Positions 1 through 12,300 of a stretch of 64,000 nt of DNA are shown in pieces (the stretch's first letter is position 1; every line of letters starts with the position of its first letter). This stretch comes from Helopsaltes ochotensis (lineage: Eukaryota; Chordata; Aves; Passeriformes; Locustellidae). The notes beneath the pieces were generated by a model. It was not told the origin of the DNA and ran no database searches. It saw only the letters and a program-made list of their open reading frames with translations. The stretch covers positions 264,142-328,141 of the forward strand of contig VXBM01000417.1 of NCBI GenBank assembly GCA_013400155.1, read 5' to 3'. Made by a program: the position numbers and the translations under genes.

Positions 1-250
1 GCCCGGGCGGGAGGTGACTCGCCGTGGCGGCCTCTGCCACCGCCGAGCTCGGGCCTTGCTTTAATCACAGGGGCTGCGGGCGGAGCGCGGTGGGAGCCGG
101 GCGCGCTTGGTGCGGGCAGCCGGGCCGGGGCCGTGTCCTTCTTGTCAGGGAAGCGAGCCTCGACCCGCTCCATCCGCCTGCAGAAGGGACCGCTGACCAG
201 CCGGCGCAGGAGCCAGCCTACTTCTTGTGCCAAAACAAAGGCTAAACCAC
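1..250. promoter_or_regulatory. TMEM68: Edge of CpG-island promoter, TMEM68 5' end
   Basis: The first 240 bases carry well over 20 CpG dinucleotides and are strongly GC-rich. From about 250 onward the sequence drops to AT-rich, CpG-poor DNA. This is the signature of a CpG-island promoter. It lies 2.7 kb upstream of the first TMEM68 coding exon on the same strand. In mammals TMEM68 and TGS1 are arranged head to head over one such island, so a divergent TGS1 start just left of the window is inferred. A GAG/GTGACT donor-like site at 13/14 could end a non-coding first exon. I cannot fix the start site or the first exon from sequence alone. Confidence 0.6.
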
Positions 251-2995
251 CCTCTGACTTCTAGGGTCTCTCCTGTCGCAGGTGACATTAGCAGGATTAT
301 CAGGGTCTTCTGGTATTTCTCGTTTATTTGGATTTTTTTGTGTGTGCGCTTGTGGTGGCAGTGCTAACTGTGGTAGAAACGCCCTCCTAAGCCGTGTGTT
401 TCTGTTGGCAGGGACATGTCGTAGCTGCTGCTGTGCAGTGTCTCTCTAATTTGGAAACACTGGGATGTCCTCCAGAGGTTTCACTTACACGTTTCATATG
501 CATGCTGAAATCGTGCTGTGTGTCGTTCACAGCAGAGCGCGTTCCTGTCCGTAATCGCTCCTTCTATCGTGATCACTAGGGTCTCAGTTATCCCAACATC
601 TGCTGACTGCAGCTGAAGGCCTCTCTTGTAGTTTAGTTAAGGACGTCTCTGGGTCATGTGCTAGAAGTCAGTGAAGGGATTTGTGTGTTAGCCTTGTTTC
701 TACATCATAAAGGCTGAAGTGTAAGCATAAGTCAGTGTACACTGTCAATAGTCAAATGAGAAATTGCGTCTTTGTGAACTAGTGAAAAATGTAAGCTGCT
801 GCATTTGCAAGTTAGAACTTAAAAATGTGTATTTTGAGCTGCTCGACAGAAAGTTGGAACAGACCAGTGTCGTTGTCTGTTAGTAGCACATAAGAAGTAT
901 GTTGAACCTGTGTTCAGTGTGGAACTCCTGGGCTTTTTTGATCATAATCTGCCTTCCCTGTTTTATTGCCATCATACCCACATTGTGATGACCTTACTGC
1001 TGCTCTTAATGAGTGATTTTAGAGAGGGAAGTAGAATCTTCACAGCAAAGGGACATGAGGCAACAGACACAAGGTGTAGTGAGGGGAACTCTAGAACTAG
1101 AATAAAGAAAACTATTGAATACCATGAAGGCATTCACGCGCTGGATTAGGGGCCTGAAGAAGCTGTGGAATCTCTGTCCATGGAGATACTACAAACTGGA
1201 CAGGACATGTCAATGGACAACCTGATTTAACTGGTTAGGTAGGAGGAGGTTGGACAGTATAAATTCTGGTATAAATTATCCTGTGATGCTCTTCAAGATG
1301 AGGGAGCAGCATTGTTCAGGGTAGAGTTACTCTTCCTAAGGGAAGGCAGTGCTTTAGCTCTTACCACTGTGGCTGGTAGAACAGAAGATGTTAGATCTCA
1401 ATTTCTGTTGCAGGTTAGCACATAGATATGCAAGTAAACTTTAAAAACTGTGGTGATTGCATTTGAGGTATTGCATTGAACATTACAGGCAAAAGGACAT
1501 GTAATATTTTGCAAGACTGGCATGTGTGAACAGGACTTTAAATTTACTTGATGGAGGATTTGGGGTTCGGGGAAAGCCGTGAACAATTAAAAATATATAA
1601 TAAGTGGGAGAGTATAGCTGTAAGTATTCTTTTAAGCTACATAATCACCTCTCAGTTTTGAAAAAATGCTTCTGTGCCAGTGCCCATGCTCCATATTGTT
1701 CTCTAGGTAGTAGGTGGAGCCATTGGAGAAGTCCAGGCATAACAATCTGGTAAATATTGTGGCGTTGAATGCTAATCCTAAATCTTGCTTGGTCTCAGAA
1801 GTTGTGTTTCTTATACTTGCTGTGGGTGTTTGCTGCCTGACGGGTTCTGGAGTTCAGCTCTGGCAACTGGAATGAAAAAGAGCTTTCTCTTGCTCTCCCA
1901 CACACTTTCTCTCCCATCCTTTTCCCCTAATTCACACTCCAAAGAAAGGTGCATGAAATCAGTGAAGGGCATGTCACTAATGCTATGTGCTTATACGTGG
2001 CTGGAGACAAATCAGCTACCCTGACTAGCGAAACTTGGAATATTGACCAACCATTTTTCTCTAGCCTAGAACAATTTTTGTACCCAGTGGTATTAGGTTT
2101 GCTGTTCAAGCACTGTAGCTAAAATAGCCAAGCATTCAGGCTGTCCTGTGTTTGTAAGGTGAAGTGAATAGCAGGTTGTCCCCTAAATTGTACAAAGCTA
2201 AGAAAAAAAGTGTTGCTCCAGATTTATAGTAAGCCTGAAATTGCAGACTTGACTTCTGCGGGCTGGTAACTTTTAAGGAGCTGGCACGGTGGGGTGAGAT
2301 TCTTATACATAGACACAGTAAAGTCAGAGCAGTTAAAACTCTAAAGAGGACTTTTTGTGACCTTTTTTTCCTTGTCCTTTCTGCTGCCTCTCAGTTTTGT
2401 GCTTTGGATCTTGACGTTCTGCTATCAGTAAGTGCCTGGGTACAAATAAAGGGCTTTTCAGGGCTGAGACTTTTTTATTTGAGAGTCTTCTTCTTGAATC
2501 TTCCTATGGTTGTAGTGAGTGGAAGGTTCAGTAGGTTTTCCTTAAAGCAATGGATTTGAGATTGTGCTGTTTCCTGTTGTAGTTAGTGCTTGAGAGATAG
2601 TTTTATTTTATTGTAGCAATCAATTATACTAATCAGTACAGCTTTCTGAAATTCAAAAATTCAGTACTAATTTGTATTGGTAATAGTATAAATGTTCTGG
2701 GTCTGTTCAAGTTGAGCAGTTTTCAATGAGAGAAAATCCTAGCCTGAAATTAAGCAATTGCACCATCTTTCTCCATTAGAATTGTCAGCATTTCCAGTAC
2801 AAAGGTCTGTAAAGATCAAGTAAAAGTTTTGCTGTGTGAACTGTTATGTTTCTAATAGGTACTGCTGGAATGTGGGGTAGATGGTATATGAATAAAATGC
2901 ATCAGAGAGTTTTATTATATGAGTAAACAATATAGGCAGATCTATCTTTTTGGAAGATTAATTCATGTACTTTTTTTAAATTTTATTTTAAACAG
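251..2995 (+). other. TMEM68: TMEM68 5' non-coding region / first intron
   Basis: This AT-rich stretch lies between the CpG island and the first coding exon. It ends in a clear polypyrimidine tract and acceptor AG at 2994-2995. The short open frames inside it have no recognisable protein similarity. It contains one CR1 fragment (about 1030-1275). A second non-coding exon may be present (for example after the acceptor-like CAG at 279-281), but I cannot confirm it. Confidence 0.55.
1030..1275 (+). repeat. CR1 LINE fragment, diverged
   Basis: Several segments follow the order of the CR1 3' region: 'catgaggcaac', then 'gaagctgtggaatctctgtcc', then 'tggagatac..aaactggacaggacatg', then 'aggaggttggacag'. 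The copy is old, with many substitutions, and lacks the terminal octamer-type repeat. It lies in sense orientation inside the first TMEM68 intron. The identification is by eye. Confidence 0.6.
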
Positions 2996-3326
2996 GAGAT
3001 GACAGGTGGAAATGAATCCTGTACTGGAGGGCCAACATCTATGTCCTACTTAACTTGCCTGACTTACATTCTGGAAGAATGGACTGGTGTGGAGGATATT
3101 GGCGATTATCTGAGTTATGCATTCTACATTTTATGGTTGCTTTTTCCACTTGTACTAGTCTTTGTACTTCCAGGAGTTATCATCATTCTCGCCTACGTTT
3201 CCATTCTCTGGCTTCATATATATAAAAGGAAGAATGAAATAAAGGAAGCTTATTCCCATGATGTTTGGATAGGTGCGAGAGAAGTGTTGGCGACCTTATG
3301 GGATGGGCATGGAAGATTATGGCATG
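2996..3326 (+). CDS. TMEM68: TMEM68 coding exon 1 (start codon and membrane segment)
   Basis: The acceptor AG is at 2994-2995 after a T-rich tract. The ATG at 2999 follows the exon bases GAG, so translation starts three bases into this exon. The donor is GTAAGT at 3327. The exon encodes residues 1-109 and the first base of codon 110. It carries ILEEWTGVE near residue 24, the hydrophobic stretch at about 41-75, and the juxtamembrane IYKRKN. The frame stays open for only one further codon into the intron, and the phase-1 junction fits the next exon. Confidence 0.95.
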
Positions 3327-6300
3327 GTAAGTGAGATCTGACCTTTCATTAAAAACTTCTGAAGCTCTTACTCCTCGTTTAGCTTTCAAGGTTACCAATA
3401 TATGCCTGATTGTTACTGCTGGTGCATGCCAATGCAGGCCAGGTTTTTTTTTCTGTTTTGGGAGTGACGGTCAGGGGTGCTCGAGACAAAAAAAAAGGCA
3501 TTGAGACTTTTTTGAATGTAAGTCTTTTGTCTCATGCATTTATTTCTTTGCTGCTATAAACTGAGATCTCTGTTCTGGTTAAATATACGCACAATTTTTT
3601 TAATTGCCTTTTCCATTTTTTGCTTTTTATAACAATGCCTGGATTTCCTCGTTTGAAGAAGACCTGAAATGTGTGTTGTGTTAAAAATTAGATCAGTTAA
3701 CTGTATTGTTTCAGGGTCAGTATATGAAGACTGGAAGTTCAGTGCCAGTTGTCTGATAGCTAGTATGTCAGCCAGGACAAGTAAGCATAATTTAATTGCA
3801 CTGAACCAGTTTTGTATTAAATGCCAAATGATGGCTAAAAGGAGCAGTTAGTTGCTTCTTGAAATTAACTTCGGAGCTTGACACTGTTACAGAACTCTAG
3901 TTTTTTTTAATTGTCTTTGTATTTTGGACTACTACTTTCTCTACTAGAATGTCAAAACTAAGGGCCCTGTTCTTTGTCCTTTTGCTATTATTTCTTTATA
4001 GAGACAGACTTAATAAATGATTTGGCTTTTCTCTCTAAGGAAATAAGTCTCTTTCAGAGCCATTCAGTCTAGATGCAGCTAAAGGAGAAAGAGATACTTA
4101 AGAGCAATTTACATATAGAATAAATCCTTCTTGAAAATCATCTCTATTTGTTCTCTAGTCAAAGGGAAATGGGTTTTGAAGGCATTGATAACCAGATGGT
4201 GCAGCAGCTGTATCAGATAGGCTTTGTAAGACTAAGATGTAACTTTCAAATCTAGGAAAGTACACTACATCAAAATCAACAGCTACATCAAAGACCTTAA
4301 AATGCTCACTTCACAATAAAAAGCTATTTACTTTTTTTTCACAAGAAAATTATTTTTTTAAGGCCTTGACTCTTTTATTCCTTAGTAACTTTTTCTTTTT
4401 GTAAGGTCTGAGATTTTATTTGTGCAAGAAGATTCTTATCCGGTCTCTCATTGACAGCTGTGACTTTTTTCTGCCCTGCCAGCTGCTTCCCTCTTATCTG
4501 TACACTTGTCTTGCTAAAGAATGAAATGTTTTCCAGTTATTTTTCCCCCACTTGATTCATCAGGATATCATAAGAAGAACTTTCTATCCTGAAATCTAAC
4601 TGAATGAAAAAGAAAAAAAAAAAACAAAAAAAACACCAAAACAAACACAAGAAAACAACAACAAAAAAACCCCAAACCAACCCCACAACTTGAAAGCCCC
4701 AAACCAACCCCCAAACCTGGTGATTGATAACTGTAACTTTACGTGTATTATGCCAATGTCATGTGTGGTAGTTGGCTGACATGGAGCACAGTTAATGGTC
4801 CCTTGGGATGGGACAGATGATACACTTGCAATGTGTTGCAGCTCCACAGGTGTACAAAGTAAAATAGAGAGAAAAGAGCCCAGAGTACCTTCAGAGTGAA
4901 ATTAATGGAATAGGAATTGCAGACCTAATTAACTTTGGAAGACGTGACAGGATTTGGTTGAGGGTTTTTTGTTTGGGTGTTTTCTTTTTGCTTATTTTAT
5001 TTTAGAAAAGATACTGTAACAGGTTTACTGGGTGTTAACTGAATATGTTCTATACTGATGCATTTTGGCATTTTGTATTAATTAAATGTATTCTGCTCTG
5101 TAACTTGAGTAGAAATGTGAGATCAGGAAGAAGCTTATGTGTGTTTATGTATTTTTCAGCTGGGCAAAAATAGTTCCAAGTAGCTTTTAGTATATAGTGA
5201 TGGGAAGCTGGAACAGGTATAACTTGGAGAGAAGTAGCCAAGATAAGCTTCATATCCTGGAGTAAAAGGAGACATAAAAATGGGTGCTGTCATATCACAT
5301 CTTCTAAAACAGTCACTGGTGGCGATGAACTTTGAAAGGTTAATAATAGCTTGAAATAGTTGTTTCACCGCTCTAATCTGTATTATGATTTCTCTTAAAT
5401 GATTGATTCAGAGGACTTTCCAGCCTTGAAAACAGTGAACTGAAAAAAGAAGGATAAATTATATTGTTTGAGAAAGTGATACTGGGTGTTTTGTTTTAAT
5501 GTTGTGGGTTTTTTTGCTCTTTCTCAAAGTGTAGTGCCTTAAATGAAACTTGTATTCTTTGTGAAGCAAGTTGTATTTCCTGTAGATGTTGCAAGTTACC
5601 TCTTGACTTATTATTGGTCACTTGCTCTTACCACTTCTGAGTCCTCGTTCAGTTTGCCAGCTTGCTGCAAGTTAGTTTCTTTGGGATAGAATTGTATAAA
5701 ATTCAACATCTGTTACATTTTTGAACTCCTAACAGGTTATGAGCTTCATGGTATCGAAAACATTCCTCAAGGACCAGGACTTATTGTGTTTTATCATGGA
5801 GCTACTCCCGTTGACTATATCTATTTCTCAGCTAAACTTCAGATAATGAAGAAGAGGCGCTGCAGCGTAGTAGCCGATCATTTTGTCTTTAGATTACCAG
5901 GTAACATACTTCATTATAAACAAGCAATTTTGGAATTCTTATTTTAATTTTTTAATCCTGTTGCAGGAACACAGCTTTCAGAACAGACATTCAGGCAAAT
6001 TTAGTGAAAGTTTTGAAAAGAGCATGTTCTTTACAAACAAGGATGAGACTGGCCCATGCAAGGATGGGACATAGTCCTGTCTGGGCAACACCTTCCAAGG
6101 ACTCTAGCATGTTTAGAAACAAGGAGATGGAGATCATAGGAGAAGCCTTGTTCTCTGTATTAATCATTAGCAAAGATTTCAATAAGATGTTTCTTTTACA
6201 TTAATATAGGAAGAATGAGTGGTGTGAACTGATTACGAATTAAACTGTTTGGAACAAATGCCCTGTAAGCTAGAGAATACTGGTCTGGAGAGACAATGTA

Positions 6301-9300
6301 TTTTCTTATCCCATCCAGTTGAAGATGTTGGGCAGTGGAACCTGTCCCCAGGAGGAGTATTTCGAGTAGAATCTGGAGGAAAGCTAGAGAAGTGTTGAAC
6401 ATGTTTGTATGAAATGTGAGGTGAAGCAGGTAGAAAATTAATAATATGTTAGGGTAAGATTTTGGCTGGACAGCCTAGTGAAATGCACTGCCAGTTGGTG
6501 AAATTAATTATGTGAAGGGTTTGGTTTTTGTCTGTGTGAAATACAGTAGCACCCACTTTCTTTTCCAAGTTTGGTTTGTGATCAAAGGCCTGTCAATTCA
6601 CAAAATGAACTACAAGGGGCATTCTGTAGTGTACTGGTGCTTTTAGTGGAACCAACTCATGTAAGAAAGCTGTCTTTTTGTCGGTATAGATTTATTTCAG
6701 CCCTAGTGCCTGAAAAGAACTTTTCCACACTGATCACAGTATGGCTTTGCCTCTACAACTGCTTTTGCCAACAGACTTGTAAGTGATTATCAAATCTTTT
6801 GCATAAAGATGACTAATATAACCTACTTCATGATGCAAATTTTGCTCCGCATTGTATATATAGGCACAGTTGTTTATCAAATGGGACATTGTTTTATTCC
6901 TTTTCTGCTTTAAAATAAGGTTTTAAGTGTGGGTATACTTCTGAGTTCCCCAAATATTGTTCAGTAGCATTGCAGAAACATCTTGCTGAATGGCTGATCT
7001 TGAAGAACTGGTTTCAGCAGTACAACATCTAGCTAACAGCTTCAGGCATTTCTCAGGGATTCATACTGAGACCACTGCTGCTTAGTGTTTTTATAGTACC
7101 CCTGGATGAGGGGCTGCAGCATGCACAGGAAATTCACTGATGATACCAAACTGGGGGAGCTGTTGATATAAGGGCATTAAAGCTTGTTCTCAGAGTGACT
7201 TCAAATAATTCAACTAGCAGAAATAGGAAGTTCAGCAAAAGCAAGTGTAGAGCTGTGTGTCTGGGATGGAACAATTCTGTGCAACAGTACTCTGAATAAA
7301 AGGGGCCTTTGTAGGAAAGGTCTTAGGATTCTAGTGGACAACAAGTTGAATGTGAGTCGGCAGCGTGCCCTTACAGTAAAGAAGATGAACTGCACAGTGA
7401 GCTTTTTTTAGCATAAATGTAGCCACTGCGTTGAGTGAAGAGGTTTTTTCCCCTTGGCATGGTATCTGTACAAGCACATTTTGTGATATGGTGTCCAGCT
7501 TTGGTGTGGAGCACACAGTGTACAAGAAGTTGAGGGAACTGGATTTGTTTGGTCTGTACCAAATAAGGGTGGGGAAAGATACTATTGCTGTCTTCAGCAA
7601 CCAGGTGAGAGGGTGGGGAGAAGAGGGAGTCATAGTCTTCTCACAGGTGCACAGCGATAGATTGAGAAGTAACAGAGACAGGTTACAACACAGGTAACTT
7701 TGATTAGACACGTGGAAAGGTATTTTACCATGAGAGTGATCAGACACCTGAACAGATTGCTTAGGCAAGTTAGGAATCTCCATCCCTGCAGACTTTCAAA
7801 ACTCCGCTGGGTGAGGCTCTGAATAGCCTGATCTAGTTTGAGTGGGAGGCTGGATTAGATGACCTCCAGAACTTCCTTCTAATCTACATAATTCTCTGAT
7901 TCTGTGAAGGAATTAAGGCTGTTCATGGAGACAAAGTCCAAAGAGCCCAGAAAATGTGGATTGTTTCAAAATGAACACAGTAATCTATGACTGACAACTC
8001 AGGTAGATGCTGCTTCTTTTGTGAGTCAAACCAGAAAGACTGTGTAATAATTTTATTGTAATACTAAGGCTGTCTGATTTTGATTAAGTATTCAGATTAA
8101 ATTGGACGACTTTTCAGAGGCTGTTTTAACCAAAAGTTATTATGCTTAATCTCATTCCACAGTCCAGCTTGAACTCTGGAATTCAAGTGGCGGGAAGGGG
8201 TGGTGGTGCATTTGGGGAGTCTGTTAGACACACATGGATGTGTCAGAATTGTGCCAGTATTAAATATGCTTTTCTTGCATTTTGGAAGAGAAGGATATGA
8301 AATACAGTCATGTGAATTCTTTTTTTCCTTCTTTTATAACTAGAGGTTTACCACAGGGAAAAACAAACCCAATATTCCAGCTTTCTGGTTCCTTTAGACT
8401 CTTAGCTGTGTGGTGCTCAGAAATACATTGACCTCTCTAAGTTTAGGAGAAAGCCTTTTCCCAAAGCATTTAGAGAAGACTGAGATTTCACTTGTGTTCT
8501 TCTCCATCTTCCTCGGCTATAGTTTGGGCCATTTTTGCTTCCTAAAGTCATCTGTGGGTCGTCCGTGAAAGGTTGCCTGCTGTTTTGTTTAACTAAGACA
8601 GTCCCTTTCCTGGTAACGTTCCAGTGGAAAGGAGCTTTGGCTTCTTGTCTGTTACACGCACAAGGTGTTGCAAAGTAACAAAGTTGTGGACTGGATGCTC
8701 TGCAGATATATATGTGTGATTAGCTATGGAAGGTTGGATTCAGTGATCTAAATGGTTCCTCTCTGGCTGGGGTCCTAAAGGTCAACCATGAGGAAATGAT
8801 GACAACCTTGCCATCCTGCTTACCCGGTGGATGACAGTCACTGGGGCCAAGATAGAAAAATGCACATAGTGCACAAGTTGAGAGCAGTGTTACATGCGTT
8901 ACTGGGTAGTCTCCAAAGGGTTTTCAAACATTTCTTCCAACACGGTCTTGTGGAAAATAGGAGAAGAGTATATTGGGACAAAAGACAGAGTACAAGTTGA
9001 ACTGTGGAATAAAATTAAGTTTGAACTTCTTGGTGTCTGGAAGAACATGTTTTGAATGGCTGAAAATTTGTGTTTAGATAATTTTGAGAGTTGTTTTGTT
9101 GTTTGAAATGGAAAAGCAGATTCTTTGTCCCTTTCATGCAGTGGTACCCGGTGTTTCTTCTAACTTTGTGGTGACCTTTGCCTTGGACATAGGTACCCTG
9201 GGCCTTTCAGGGCCATTGTGTCAGATTCTGTCTCTCAGCTGCTTTAAGGGAGCCAGGTTCTTCTTTGGTCCTGAAGCAGAGATGTCAATAGTAATGTGTG

Positions 9301-12300
9301 ATCTGCTAGCAAGGCTATGAAGTACAGCTCAGAATGTAAAGTTGATACTAAGAGTCAAGGAAGGAAATACAGCTGAGAAATTCTGTGAAGACTTGAAACC
9401 TCCCTGGACAACCATTCTGTAGTACACTTTTTTGTCTGTATTCTGTCAATATTTGGTTCTTTTTTTACTGATATGTGAACCGGACAGACTCGTGGTGTTG
9501 CTTTGTCACACACACCCTCCCCCTCACCCCTTCCCCAGTGTATGTAATGCAGAAACGGTGTTGTCACAGTCTTTGCTTCCTTGGAGTCTCTTTTCCTGCT
9601 CATCTCAACCCTTTTCATGACTTTTTTGTCTGTCTCCTGAGCTCACTGACAGAAAGGACTGAGAGACAGGCAGCTTTTTACCACCAGGTGCATTCCCGAG
9701 AGCTTTAATTAGTTTGGGAATGTCAAGCATTATAAAAATCAGCTATTGAAAATCCCACAAAAAAGCAGCTGAAAGAAGTGAATTTCAATTAGGTAAAGTC
9801 TATTTCAGGTTTTCCTCCATGCAAATGGTACTAGATGAAGACTGAGTGTCATTGGCAGTGTGTGAGGCAGGCACAGCAAAATATGAGACAGGTGTAATGC
9901 AACTTGTCTTCTGTGGCCATGTGTACAGACAGATCCTGGCTGGGTATAGAGATGAGTTGGGAGTAATTATACTCACACCAGCTATGAAGGCTAGTTAGAG
10001 ATAAGAGTTTAGTTAAGAATAAACTAATAATAATGTGTTGCCTCATGCTTTTCTTCCCAAGCCCTTCATTTATGCAAGCTGTAAAAGAAGACAGACCTCT
10101 GTCTTCCTAGCTGTGTTTGGGCTCTCTTTTGGCATGTGTGTGTATGTAACAAATATGTGTTTATAGTCACAGCTATTAATTTGTTTTTAGGAGGCAAACT
10201 TGACTAGATCAGTTCTTTGTCCTTGTCTGTGGCTGATAAGGTTGTCTGCTTCCATGGGAAACTTTAGGAAAGAGAAGTAATGTTTCTCTTACTGCCTAAC
10301 CATCCAAAGTTACCATTTTGGTATGCACTACTCATAAATACTGTATAAATTTAAAATCTATTGAACCAACTGAACAAGACTTATTTCTTGCAAACAGAGG
10401 TCTGTGGTAGTTATGTCCTTTAACAACAGGCTAGCTGTCTAAATTGATCAGATATGTTCCTTCTGATGCTTGTAGCAAATTTTTGATGTTCTGCTGTTTC
10501 TTAAAGAGTACAGTCTGAATGACAGTCAAAATCAAGGTGATATGAGGACTTCATGTAACCTTAGGTCAAAAACTTCAGTTACAATATTAACAGAAGGTGA
10601 GTGTACCTGGTTGAGGCTTACCAGATGCCTCTCTATATGAAATGCCATCCAGGAACTTCCAGACTGAACCAGAGTCAGTTGCTGCAGTGATCCTTAATGC
10701 AGAGAATCGTGCATTTTCTCTGTCATTCTCCTTCTTATGCATTACTGTTCTTTGCTGAAGTTCACAAAACAGAACCACAACAATTTCCTGGTATTGCTTC
10801 TTGTTGCTCTCTATTTGGACTATGCTATGTTTGAATAGTAGAGCTTGAGCAAGGAGCCAGTGCCCTTGAGTCAAACAACTCCTTCAAAGGTACATGTGAA
10901 AGATATCACAGAGTGCTTTACAGTTCCTTTTCAGTTTAGTCCTGGCTGTGGGATAACACTCAACTTTACTATGACAAAAAGCCACTAAAACCCCTAAATC
11001 TTCAACTTTGCAGACCAAAATCTGTAAGTTGGGCATGATGCTTCAGTCCCTCTCAGAGACTTGGGTCCACAGCTGATTAGACAATTAAATTTTAGCCATA
11101 GTGTTCTGTGCTGGGAATCTGTACTCAATGGTAGTATGAATTAACATTTTCTGAATTAATATTATCTTACCCTACAGGTTTTAGAATACTAATTGAGGCA
11201 CTTGGAATTCTACATGGACCAAAAGAAGCTTGTGTCAGGACTCTGGAGAAGGGCCATCTGTTAGCCATTGCCCCAGGTGGAGTTCGGGAAGCACTCTTCA
11301 GTGATGAAATGTATACCATTCTGTGGAGTGATCGGAAGGGCTTTGCTCAGGTGGCCATTGATGCAAAAGTGGTAAGTATGGCACAACACAGAAGAGAAGC
11401 AAAGGGAGATAAGTTACTAGTACTTTCTTCCAGAGAAAGCTGTTTTGATTATCATGTATTTGATGTTAGATTTCTGACTGTCACGAGTATGGTCTCTTGC
11501 TCTAACAACTACATTTCAAGACTCTTTTTGTTCCTTTTGATAGATAAGAAGGCTTTAGAGTCAGCTAAGTATAGTGTGGTTAGGAAATTCAGAGTTTAAA
11601 AGAACAAGAGGTGAAATACAGGATGGTTTCTCCTTATGAGCATATGCTGTTTTACACATACCTGGTTAGTATTGTGATGGTTTAGCCCTTCCTGACCATC
11701 ATGGTTCGGAAACAACCCTACATATCAAAGTCATGGAATAGGCTGAGTTGTGAGGGACCATCATGGAGTCCAACTCAATGTTTCTGATTCTTCTGTCACT
11801 GAAGGGTGGTGTGACACACACAAGGGTGTAAACTCACTGGCACTTTGTACTGTATTGGCATTTTATGGTAGTGAGGCACGTCCAGGGCTGGTCACTGGTG
11901 CAAACTTTTCAGTTCTAGTGTACAGCACTGGGCTTGGTCAGCAGGCAGGTAGTTAAAGCACAACAGTGTGTGATACATTTGAATTGTAGCTATTTTAGTA
12001 ATCATTTCAGTGTCCCTCTCATTCTAGATATGTACTTGGAAGATGTATGCATGTCCATAGATCTGCATATACCTAATTTAAAAGAAAATCTGACACCAGG
12101 AGTTTTATACTTAGTTACTCTCAAAGACAGACTAGTTAAATCTCTGGATTTTATGCAGAAATAGAATACTTTTAAGACTCAAGTGTGCATTACTTTTCTC
12201 ACAAGGAAAATAACACCGTTTAAATAAGTTTTTTCAACAGGTTTAGATTTTACTAATTTATTTTAATAGCATGTGAAAGGCCATACTTGAGATTCAACTA

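Noticed and set aside
24..245. 73-codon frame in the CpG island
   Set aside because: GC-rich DNA has few stops. The protein does not match TGS1 or TMEM68, and the TMEM68 start is securely at 2999.
3669..3851. 60-codon + frame shortly after TMEM68 coding exon 1
   Set aside because: Coding exons 1 and 2 join in phase without it, and it shows no TMEM68 similarity.
7331..7783. 150-codon - strand frame
   Set aside because: It is antisense to the CR1 copy at 7035-7912. It is explained by that repeat and not by a gene.
8723..8780. CR1-like text 'ggttggattcagtgatct'
   Set aside because: Too short and diverged to separate from chance, and no terminal CR1 repeat follows.
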